Shown: positions 54,754-64,000 of the stretch, piece after piece
Numbering within the stretch: position 1 is the first letter of the stretch
Layout of the letters: the number at the start of each line of letters is the position of its first letter
Source: Glandiceps talaboti
Lineage: Eukaryota; Hemichordata; Enteropneusta; Spengelidae
Reading direction: 5' to 3'
DNA length: 64,000 nt
Assembly: GCF_964340395.1 (NCBI RefSeq)
Contig: NC_135554.1
Span: 3,622,975-3,686,974 of the forward strand
Translations under genes and position numbers: made by a program
Notes under the pieces: model-generated
Databases searched by the model: none
Seen by the model: the letters and a program-made list of their open reading frames with translations, nothing else
Told to the model about the DNA's origin: nothing

Positions 54754-56007
54754 ATGATGACTGCTATGTTTAGTATGACCAGTCTTCTTACACTTTTTCT
54801 CTATGCCACTATTGGATCTGGTGAGAAAAACTTTATCGCCTACTCAGAAGACTTTATTTATATAATTGGAAATGACCCAGAACTCGAGTTACTGGCGAAA
54901 AGCAACCAACTGTTAGAGTTTCATGAGGGACCTGTGTATTTTCCTAACGATGATGAAGGCTACCTTCTGTATACTACACAACCTGTGGGTGACTACGACA
55001 AACCGAACTCCAAGCCATTGAACTGTATCAGACAATACGATATCAAAAGTGGAAAAGTAACGACGTTTAGGCAAACATCGATTGCAAACATGCCGAATGG
55101 GCAATTCCGTGACTCATTGGGACGTCTGTTGACATGTGAACAAGGTTTCAAGGATAGAAAGTCAGCTGGCATCAGTCGAACTAATCTAACAAGTGGAGAG
55201 GTAGAAGTGCTGACGGACAATTACTACGGAATGTCACTCAATTCACCAAATGACATTGTAGTCAAGAGTGATGGAACCGTGTGGTTCACCGACCCTTCGT
55301 ATGGATTTATGCAATCCTTCAGACCAAAACCTGAAGTAGGCGATTTCGTTTACCGTCTCGATACTACAGAACATGATGATGCGGATAGAATGACTGTCGT
55401 TACCGATTCCCATAACAAACCTAACGGTCTGGCATTTTCTCCTGATGAACGTTATCTTTACATCACTGACAGCGGAGCTATTCAAACACCGGGTAGCTGG
55501 CATCCCGATTTCCCACATCACGTCGTACGTTACGATATCGTCGACGGAAAACGACTTCGTAACAGAGAACTGTTTGCCGTCGTTGGGAACAGTGTAAAAG
55601 AAGGTGGAAGTCCCGGGATACCCGACGGTATTAAAGTGGATCAATGTGGTAACATTTACATTGGGGCTGGTGATGGTGTCCAGGTGTTCAATTCTGATGG
55701 CGATCTCATTGGAAAAATAATGACACCAACCTTTGTTTCGAATCTTGAATTTGGTGGTAAGCAAGGTAACGACCTTTTCCTCATGGCAAACCCTTCTTTA
55801 TTCAAAGTGACATTGAACGCCTACGGAACTGGGTTTTCTCCTCGTCAATCGTGTATATCGCCTCCGTTTGCATCTTTACGAAAGAGATTCGATTTTAATT
55901 TCATACTGTGTAACACTATCTCACTGTTGACATTTCTTATAATGGTGATATTTTTTATCAGACATCGTAATAATAAGAAAGCAACAAACAAAGAATCTAA
56001 GTTGTAA
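54754..56007 (+). CDS. membrane-anchored SMP-30/gluconolactonase (SGL) family protein, intronless
   Basis: 417 residues in one exon. Six-bladed beta-propeller hydrolase family that opens lactones or related esters using one bound divalent metal. Residues 1-23 form a signal peptide (MMTAMFSMTSLLTLFLYATI). The four expected metal ligands are in family context: EGPVYF (E58), NSPND (N166), KPNGLAFSPD (N224) and GIPDGI (D291). Other hallmarks are TVWFTDPSYGF at 175-185 and RYLYITDSG at 233-241. A hydrophobic segment at about 382-403 followed by RHRNNKKATNKESK indicates a type I membrane anchor, unusual for this family, whose members are mostly soluble. N144 is a glycosylation site (NLT). The start follows the TATA promoter at normal distance; a second Met follows at once. 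Substrate is unknown. Confidence 0.9.
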   Translation: MMTAMFSMTSLLTLFLYATIGSGEKNFIAYSEDFIYIIGNDPELELLAKSNQLLEFHEGPVYFPNDDEGYLLYTTQPVGDYDKPNSKPLNCIRQYDIKSGKVTTFRQTSIANMPNGQFRDSLGRLLTCEQGFKDRKSAGISRTNLTSGEVEVLTDNYYGMSLNSPNDIVVKSDGTVWFTDPSYGFMQSFRPKPEVGDFVYRLDTTEHDDADRMTVVTDSHNKPNGLAFSPDERYLYITDSGAIQTPGSWHPDFPHHVVRYDIVDGKRLRNRELFAVVGNSVKEGGSPGIPDGIKVDQCGNIYIGAGDGVQVFNSDGDLIGKIMTPTFVSNLEFGGKQGNDLFLMANPSLFKVTLNAYGTGFSPRQSCISPPFASLRKRFDFNFILCNTISLLTFLIMVIFFIRHRNNKKATNKESKL

Positions 56008-57408
56008 CAAAGATGACCTTGTCTCATGAGTTTGCAAACGTGTCTCATTTCAGTATTCCAAGTTCACTCATTGTCTTGTGTACCGTACTGTCCTTGGGCA
56101 AACGAATAGCGCCCTCATACTACACCAGTCATAAATTCCAGTCAATTGTTTCCTACCGACCTTGCAATGTGAACGTTAATTTTAAAAAAAATGATTTTGG
56201 CCTAAATCATTAATATTTTCCCTACAATATCTGATCTGATCGGTCACATTACATAACACAGAGTTGTATGTGATCAAATTGCGATACATGAAAACTAATA
56301 TTTTGTCATTATGTAGTCCATTGTCCCAGTGCTACGGTACCGTTCACTCTTAATTTTTTTAAAGTCATTCTCGCGAGTCAAACTGAACGCTAAATTTGCG
56401 CGCAATTGCAGCAAAATGGCATTGTGACTTTACGACAATGACTTTTAGAACGGAGCTTCTAAATTTAGCTAGTAACAGAATATACGTTCTATTTGAAATA
56501 ATCTAATGTAAAACTTGATGGATGTAGAGAGGTAAATACACTGGCAAATTAAAAGTGTTATTACTGAACTATATAGTTGTGCATCGAATGTTATCTGGTT
56601 ATTTTATAGTAGAGCAAGGACTCCTTATGCAATACCAATACAAGTTTAGGGATTCCATAGACAGCTGAACTACAGTTGAGATAGGGAGTCCAGCTGTAAT
56701 TTCTTTTAGTAGGGATAGGGAGGACAAATGTTTTTTCTTCTTGTACAGTTTATAGTATAGAGAGTACAGATGTAATTTCGTTATAGTAGGATATTAAGCA
56801 AACGATGTAAATTTCTTACACACCAGTGTCTTACCTTATTCTTATATCTATATTCAAACCCACACAATATTTGTTATTTGATTGGTTGAATGACACACCA
56901 CATAAACGTTGCTGCAGAATCGAAGTAAAATTGTGAATATACTAAAATATTGTCTTAATTAGTATTAGATTTATGTTGAGAACGACTGAAGATTGACTTA
57001 GTATACATATAGGTCACGTACAATGGGTAAGCGGTACTTCAGAGAACTATAAAAATGTATTCCCGTAGTATATACTGTGGTTTGAGCCAGCAGAGACCCA
57101 CTCCCTTAGCACACAATAGCACGCTATCTCTGACAGGGGGCGCTCTAATTAGACAGCTCACGTAATCTGTACATGATCTGAAAACATCGATACCAACAAT
57201 GTAGAAGTATAGTGTCCGTGACAGGTCAACAACCCAGTCGATCCTCAAGATGAATGAGATTTAATATAATGTGTATTACGTAGTTCTTTGTAAACATAAG
57301 ACGTGCTACTTTGCACACAGCTTGCCAAACATTCCTGCCTTGTTATACAATTGAGCTTTTAGTGTTATTTCACTTGATGTGAATAAAAGACATTCAAAAA
57401 AAAAAAAA
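56008..57408 (+). other. probable 3'UTR of the lactonase-like gene with poly(A) end
   Basis: AATAAA at 57382-57387 is followed after 8 bases by a 13-A run (57396-57408). No other gene was seen in between. Runs of TAGGGA/TATAGT-like imperfect repeats occur near 56640-56770. A genomic A tract right after a poly(A) signal is what a retroposed mRNA leaves, but could be chance. Confidence 0.5.
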
Positions 57409-57477
57409 TTGGTTTTCAGGGTTTGTTGTATGATGTCGATTGCTATATATTCCGTATTCAAATGATCGAACTTCTAA

Positions 57478-57593
57478 ATGTATGTATGTATGTATGTATG
57501 TATGTATGTATGTATGTATGTATGTATGTATGTATGTATGTATGTATGTATGTATGTATGTATGTATGTATGTATGTATGTATGTATGTATAT
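57478..57593. repeat. (TATG)n microsatellite
   Basis: About 29 uninterrupted GTAT tetramers, adjacent to the foldback element. Confidence 0.97.
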
Positions 57594-57619
57594 GGCGTAG
57601 AATGCCTGCCAATATTCGA

Positions 57620-60545
57620 AAATACAATACTGCAATGACTATATGCAATACTGCAATGACTATATGCAATACTGCAATGACTATATGCAATACTACAATG
57701 ACTATATGCAATACTGCAATGACTATATGCGATATGACTACATGAGATGACTATATGCGATATGACTACATGAGGTGACTACATGCGATATGACTACATG
57801 CGATGTGACTACATGAGATGACTACATGCGATATGACTACATGAGATGACTACATGCGATATGACTACATGAGGTGACTACATGCGATGTGACTACATGA
57901 GATGACTACATGCGATATGACTACATGAGATGACTACATGCGACATGACTACATGAGATGACTATATGCAATACTGCGATGATGACATGATATGCGGCGA
58001 TTTTGTAATGACGTTATGCCATTCGTAGATTATTCAATACGCATAATACGAGTATTAATATGAAACAGGCTAGGGAGTACTCCTCAGCATGTTGCACGTG
58101 GTAAGAGGTGGACCATTTGATATCCTGGGGGGGGGGGAGGGCTTGGAAGATTTTTGGGGAAAAAAGATGCCAAATGGATTTGCTTGAAAAAAAAATCCGG
58201 ATATGAGAGGGTTATGGAAAAAAAAGATGGACCACTGCTGCTAGAAAAAAAATGTCTTGGCAGGGAAATGATGCACAGGTTCGAGTATACTGTTCAAATT
58301 GCTCGTACCTCTCCAACCAGGACACTTGTCAAATCATGACAAACAGTTTCAAACACATGTCAGGGACCAGTCAGTTTCGTTAGCCTGTGGTACATATAAT
58401 ATTTGTTCTTGTCTCTGTTTCTTTCATAAATGGTTTAAATATTACTTCATGTAAGGGTTCAAACATAACTATACATAAAAAATATACATATAATACATGT
58501 ATTACCTAGCTACAACACTAGTTACAGAACATGCCATGTAAGTGTTTGGCTGTTTCACAATCAGTGCTTCACTTATCTTACACTTTGGGGCAAAAGTGAA
58601 CTTGAAGGTTTTGTAATGGTAACCTTCATACTATTGGATAGTTTATAAAAGAACTTAATCTAAATTGTTCTAGTCTCTTCAGTATGAATTTGTCAAAAGG
58701 GATGCTATACTTCCTATTTCAGACACTACATGTATCGACACCACAACTCAAATTCAAGTTTATATTGTACACTAGGTATGACCTCCTAAAGTGCTCTAAC
58801 ACATCAGTAACTTTACTATAAATGCAATATCAATGACCCTATACCAATGTTACAGGCCCACTTTTATAACATGGAAAACTTATGTAAAAAGTTATATTTA
58901 CTTTAGCTTTTCGATGTTTGGCAATATATATCTCAGAGGCTATGAATAACCTAAAAATCGCCTAAATAGAAACAAAAAACTGCAGATCTGGCGGGGGGGG
59001 GGGGGCCTTGGACTCCATCACCCCAGAGGCCACTCATTCGTTAAACCAACAATAAGATTCACCAAAATTGGTAAAACAAAAACTTGAAAAGCTTCTAGGG
59101 GAGATCCCCTAGGACCCCCCCCCCATAAGAGGTAGACATGTCCAAGCCTCAAATCAAAGTTCTTCCCTCCACCTCTTACTGTCAAGATGCTATGAAATTT
59201 TATTTCAAAAATGTTTCAACCATGTGTAGTTGCTTTTTTTTTACATGTTAGAGCTGTCTTGTAAAGCTTGCAAATTATTGTCTGAAAGTGTCTGTGAATA
59301 GCCTAAACATTGCTTGAGAAGTAAAAAACCTCGAGGGCTTCTAGGGGGACCCCCGAGAACCCCCCGTAAGAGGTAGACATGTTCCAGTCTCAAATCAAAG
59401 TTCTTTCCTCCAACTCTTACTGTCAAGATGCTATGAAACTTTATTTCAAAAATGTTTCAACCTCACAGAGTTGCTTTTTACATGTTAGAGCTGTCTTGTA
59501 AAATTTGTAAATTATTGTCTGAAAGTGTCTGTGAATAGCCTAAACATTGCCTTTAGAAGTAAAAATCATCCAGGCCGTTTTCTAGGGGGAGATCGGCTAG
59601 AAACCCCCCCCCCCCCCCATTCACAGACACTCGCACAAGAGGTGGACATATCCCAGTCCCAAAGCTCTTCCCTCTACAACTTACTGTCAGATGCTATGAA
59701 ACTTTATGCAGGGGGGGGGGGGGGGGGTCAGTGACTTTTTGTCGGCCCAATGGAAAAAAAAACACTGACAACCCCCCCATCCCCCAATCTGGAGAAACTG
59801 ACCGGTCTATCTGAATGTTTGAGCTCACCAATCAAGTTTCCGATTTGTATTTTCAGTGTGTCACCATACCATGGCATGCTTATTTAATTGAAAATCAAAC
59901 ATGTATGAAATATGTAGTTTTTTAAATATAATATATGTGTGATAGAACAGCATCTTTTTACTCTCTCTATTACCGTGTGCCAAAACCAAACAGAAAATTG
60001 TGGCAACAAATGTAGGTGTTCAACATTGACGTAAAAAAAATCCGGATATCTCAAAGAAGCAAAGAAAAAAGTTGCCAGCATAGGCGAAGGAGAAAAAAAT
60101 AATTCTCAGGCAAGCAGGTGGGAAAAAAAATAATGACTCTCCACCAATCTTCAAAGCCCCCCAGGATATCGAATGGTCTACCCCTTATGCATATTGAATA
60201 ATCTACGAATGGCATAACGTCATTACAAAATCGCCGCATATCATGTCATCATCTCGCATCGCAGTATTGCATGTAGTCATCTAATGTAGTCATATCGCAT
60301 GTAGTCATCTCATGTAGTCACATCGCATGTAGTCACCTCATGTAGTCATATCGCATGTAGTCATCTCATGTAGTCATATCGCACGTAGTCATCTCATGTA
60401 GTCATATCGCATGTAGTCACCTCATGTAGTCATATCGTATGTAGTCATCTCATGTAGTCACATCGCATGTAGTCACCTCATGTAGTCACCTCATGTAGTC
60501 ATATCGCATGTAGTCATCTCATGTAGTCATGTGTGTCATTTAGAT
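57620..60545. mobile_element. foldback-like element with minisatellite inverted arms
   Basis: The left arm (57620-58140) carries repeats of GACTACATGCGATAT / GACTACATGAGAT, then GATGACATGATATGCGGCGA, TTTTGTAATGACGTTATGCC and TTCGTAGATTATTCAATA. It ends in GGTGGACCATTTGATATCCTG with a G run. The right arm (60150-60545) has the same blocks in reverse order and complement. The ~2-kb middle holds ~225-bp direct repeats and G runs. There is no transposase. Long arms made of tandem subrepeats are the hallmark of foldback elements. Confidence 0.8.
59030..59710. repeat. ~225-bp tandem repeat inside the foldback element, 3 copies
   Basis: AAGAGGTAGACATGT, TTACTGTCAAGATGCTATGA, TGTTAGAGCTGTCTTGTAAA and GTCTGTGAATAGCCTAAACA recur at intervals of about 225 bp, each followed by a C-run (59117, 59348, 59605). 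Confidence 0.9.
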
Positions 60546-60939
60546 TTATTGTCATGTGTGCATCATTCGCCTTGTTGTGTGTGCGTCATTTATAGTCACG
60601 AGCACAGGGCACGTATTATTGCTTAGATTGCCGCCCTGGATCGCCGTTTTCTTAGGAAAATATCGTACGAATCCTGCTGCTACAAATGTGTCAATCTCTA
60701 AAGTAGCGGAAATGTTTTTTCCTTACTTACAGGTAGGAATATATAGTCAAAAGGTTGTTATATCTAGTCTGTAGACCAGGAAAACAACAATCTAAGAAAT
60801 ATTACACGCCCCTGTGGTCATACGTGCATTACTTGCCTTATGTGTGTCATTTATTTCCATACGCTAGTCATTTGCCATAAGATGTGTGTCATTTGCTCTT
60901 ACGCATACATAATTAATTTTGTGTGTCACTTACGTTAGA

Positions 60940-61035
60940 CTGTAAGATACGTCCTGACGTTCCGCCCTCACCGGCGTGGGAGGGGTTGGCTGAAGTGTGA
61001 GGGCGCCCCATCACGGCGTACCTTACAGACTACAC
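60940..61035. mobile_element. hairpin MITE, ~95 bp
   Basis: GACTGTAAGATACGTCCTGA and CCGCCCTCA at the left are inverted at the right (TGAGGGCGCC, then CACGGCGTACCTTACAGACT), with a GC-rich loop (CCGGCGTGGGAGGGG). A one-arm relative is at 4508. Confidence 0.8.
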
Positions 61036-62439
61036 TTACGTTCATCATCATCATCACACATCATGATCAAATGTAGACGAATAATAAAAAGTAAGTACCC
61101 TAGAGAAGACACTTAACACTCTAAGCCGTCAGATGTAGGTGATGTACACTTGATATCTTGTAGATGTAATAGAAATTGCCTTGAATGACAGCCACAAAAG
61201 CCAGACGATAGTACTTTCAGTTGGTCATTATATGTATAGACTATTTATAGAACTTATGGTATATTTTATTTCATTTATTTCATTCATCTAGATTAACTGG
61301 TATATACCGAGTACCGTTATGATATGGCAAGTCGGGCAAAAAAGTCCCCTGAACGTTAGATCCTTGATATTTTTATTGTCCATTCCTAATCCCAATGATA
61401 TGATGTACAGGGTTGGTAGAACTTCACTGAACTCTGTTGAAATGTGGCGCATGAAATATTGAATCTAACGTCCATATTATCTAGTCAATGCTAGGGGTAT
61501 CATTGCTGCCAAGCAATTCTTTGTCGCTTCCTTTGAGTTGCCATACATACCCTTTTATATACAATAGGCCACAGTTTTTCCTTTATTTTTATTTATTACT
61601 TTTATTTATTTATTTATTTTTTTTTTTTTTGGGGGGGGGCAAGTTTAATACACACACTCACAATGCTTGACAGCCAATAGTGAGGAGTTATGAGGGTATG
61701 GTGCCATTATAACTCTCAAACATGAAAACCTATAGTTTGTGTTGGTGTTGGTGTAAAAATAACTTGAATATGACACAGGGCGAACATGACGAATGCAGGT
61801 GGAGACGCGGGAAGGATGGCGAATGCAGATGAAGACGCAGCGAAGATGATGAATGCAAACGGAGACGTGGTGAAATTGGTGACAGTGGTGGAAGTGCGAA
61901 ATTTGTGTCTGTGGATGTTAAGTATGAGAGAAAGTCCATAGCCAGGCAAGTGAAAATAATCCAAACTACCGACCCTCTGACCTAACCTAACCTGTGGTCA
62001 TGCGTAGTGATGGCAAAAAAGGACCGAGGCGTGAGGTAGTTGATGGCGATGATGATGAAAATAAGGGTAGTATTTGAAATGTGTAGGTTGGAGAGGGGGT
62101 TATAAGAACAACAGTCACTCATTCATTCATTCATACTTAGAAAAGTAAAAGCATTTTAATTTCACAAGATTTTGATAATCATTTTCTTTGGCCTTTGTAA
62201 CCATCTATTGTTTTGTTACAGTTCCATGCTAATGTTATAAAAAAATAGTATAAAAATTAAAATTACTGAAAATGTAATATGTAAAATTAACTATATATGC
62301 AGTGTGCGTGAACAAAAAGAGTGTTTCCTGTCAACAGATGGGCAGGACATTGTGTTTTTATATTTGTCAGGGGGGGGGGGATTGTTTTGTGGATGAATTG
62401 CAGGGGGGGGTCACTATTTTTAAGTACAACATGAACGGT
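61036..62439. other. intergenic, no gene recognised
   Basis: Contains three imperfect 33-bp GA-rich repeats at 61785-61890 within a 51-codon open frame, a T/G homopolymer run (61617-61639) and G runs at 62370 and 62403. The segment at 61110-61215 has a diverged direct relative at 63765-63890. Confidence 0.35.
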
Positions 62440-63215
62440 TGCTAGTATTCAATTCCCACATTTCTTGCAATAGTGCTATTTAATACCGGGTGCTAGTATT
62501 CAATTCCCACATTTCTTGCAATAGTGCTATTTAATACCGGGTGCTAGTATTCAATTCCTACATTTCTTGCAATAGTGCTATTTAATATCGGGTGCTATTA
62601 TTCAATTCCCACATGTCTTGCAATAGTGCTATTTAATACCAGGTGCTATTATTCAATTCCCACATTTCTGGCAATAGTGCTATTTAATACCGGTTGCTAG
62701 TATTCAATTCCCACATTTCTTGCAATAGTGCTATTTAATACCGGTTGCTAGTATTCAATTCCCACATTTCTTGCAATAGTGCTATTTAATACCGGGTGCT
62801 AGTATTCAATTCCCACATTTCTTGCAATAGTGCTATTTAATACCGGGTGCTAGTATTCAATTCCCACATTTCTTGCAATAGTGCTATTTAATATCGGGTG
62901 CTAGTATTCAATTCCCACATTTCTTGCAATAGTGCTATTTAATACCGGTTGCTAGTATTCAATTCCCACATTTCTTGCAATAGTGCTATTTAATACCGGT
63001 TGCTAGTATTCAATTCCCACATTTCTTGCAATAGTGCTATTTAATACCAGGTGCTGGTATTCAATTCCCACATGTCTTGCAATAGTGCTATTTAATATCG
63101 AGTGCTACTATTCAATTCCCACATGTCTTGCAATAGTGCTATTTAATAATGGATGCTAGTATTCAATTCCCACATTTCTTGCAATAGTGCTATTTAATAC
63201 CGGGTGCTATTATTG
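62440..63215. repeat. 50-bp minisatellite, ~15.5 copies
   Basis: The unit is GCTAGTATTCAATTCCCACA plus TTTCTTGCAATAGTGCTATT and TAATACCGGG. Variants are CCGGG/CCGGT/ATCGG/CCAGG. Confidence 0.97.
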
Positions 63216-64000
63216 AAGTGTAATAGTGACCCACTTTGAGTGTTATATTATCCATATCCATATTATTGATAATGGTCTTTCTGAGACCTCGACTTTTGAC
63301 CTCGACCTGTATCTTCAAGGTCAAATAGCCAAACATTAATCATAGTGCATAGTATACAGCAGAGATGCATAGACCAATTTCAACCAAGCCTGGCACAAAT
63401 GTCAAACTTCACATTTTGTGCACAAGCTCAGTCTGGTAGCTTAATACATAGAAACCTAAATTAAATGACTTAATACCCATTTTATTTATAATGAGCTTTG
63501 AGACCTTGTCATTGCTTTGTTTTGTGACCTTTGCAATGATGACAAAATATTGGCCATATTTGTCATAAAAAATTCTGAATTTGACTTGGCTAGTAAGTTG
63601 AAATATTGAAGACTGTCTTTGATGAAGACTTGATGAAAATTTATCAGTTTACGAACAACTTTCAGATGAATATTTGAGGCTACATCACTTTTCATCTGTG
63701 TTCATGACAGCACAGATCAATTGTAGATGAACAGCAAAGATAAGTAAAGAACTTCTAGATGACGCTTACCATTCATAGCTTTTAGGTGTAAGTGATGTAT
63801 ACTTGATATTCTGTAGACGTACCATATAATAGATATTGCCTTGAAATACACAGCCATGGATACACTAAAGACGACAGTACCTTAAATTCACTCAGTCATT
63901 AGTAGCATTTTTATGCCAACAATTATTTAGACTGAGAATGTAGTCATACTCGTATGGTAATTCTGGCTATATGGTCCCCTGGATTTGAGAGTTTAATTTG
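63216..64000. other. intergenic, no gene recognised
   Basis: AT-rich sequence. A dispersed-repeat style phrase (GACCTCGACCTGTATCTTCA AGGTCAAA) is at 63297-63326, and 63765-63890 repeats the 61110 segment in diverged form. Confidence 0.3.

Noticed and set aside
55243-55764. 173-codon frame antisense to the lactonase-like gene
   Set aside because: Shadow of a real coding sequence; no motifs of its own.
60556-60774. Plus-strand 72-codon frame followed by a GTAGGA donor-like site
   Set aside because: Could be an exon, but I recognise no family and no partner exon.

Overview
This window is animal nuclear DNA, most likely from a marine invertebrate. The evidence is genes split by GT-AG introns, a U2 spliceosomal snRNA gene, AT-rich introns and intergenic DNA packed with minisatellites, small inverted-repeat transposons and non-LTR/Penelope-type retroelement remains. 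I cannot fix the phylum from the sequence alone. By a rough tally about 18 kb of the 64 kb is tandem repeat.

Layout. (1) 1-15360, minus strand: the 5' six coding exons of SLC30A7 (ZnT7, a Golgi/early-secretory zinc transporter). The 3' part of the gene lies beyond the left edge. Its introns hold 22-, 27-, 39-, 48- and 52-bp minisatellites. (2) 15361-15894: a 534-bp head-to-head promoter interval. (3) 15895-25305, plus strand: a complete seven-exon NADK2 (mitochondrial NAD kinase), with a 2.1-kb minisatellite in intron 2 and a decayed reverse-transcriptase fossil in intron 6. (4) 25306-33736: intergenic minisatellites and a MITE. (5) 33737-39300 and 40276-49325, minus strand: two complete tandem paralogues of tartrate-resistant (purple) acid phosphatase, ACP5. 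Each has six exons with the same intron phases. Between them lies a Penelope-like retroelement tail that carries a hammerhead ribozyme. (6) 50019-50206, minus: U2 snRNA. (7) 52.2-54.5 kb: TAGGG-rich minisatellite flanked by a ~620-bp direct duplication. (8) 54754-56007, plus: an intronless, membrane-anchored SMP-30/gluconolactonase-family protein with a TATA promoter and a candidate poly(A) end. (9) 57.6-60.5 kb: a foldback-like element whose long inverted arms are themselves minisatellites. (10) 60.9-64 kb: a hairpin MITE, a 50-bp minisatellite and no recognised gene.

The genes do not form one pathway. SLC30A7 loads zinc into the secretory route, NADK2 makes mitochondrial NADP(H), the two ACP5 proteins are secreted or lysosomal di-metal phosphatases, and the lactonase-like protein looks cell-surface or secretory. 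SLC30A7 and NADK2 probably share a promoter. The observations that most deserve checking are the hammerhead ribozyme at 39541-39584 and the repeated pattern of minisatellites seeded from exon edges: the SLC30A7 exon 3 donor, the NADK2 stop codon and the ACP5 stop codon. The foldback element and the intronless lactonase gene come next. All exon joins below were worked out by hand from reading frame, splice sites and family knowledge.
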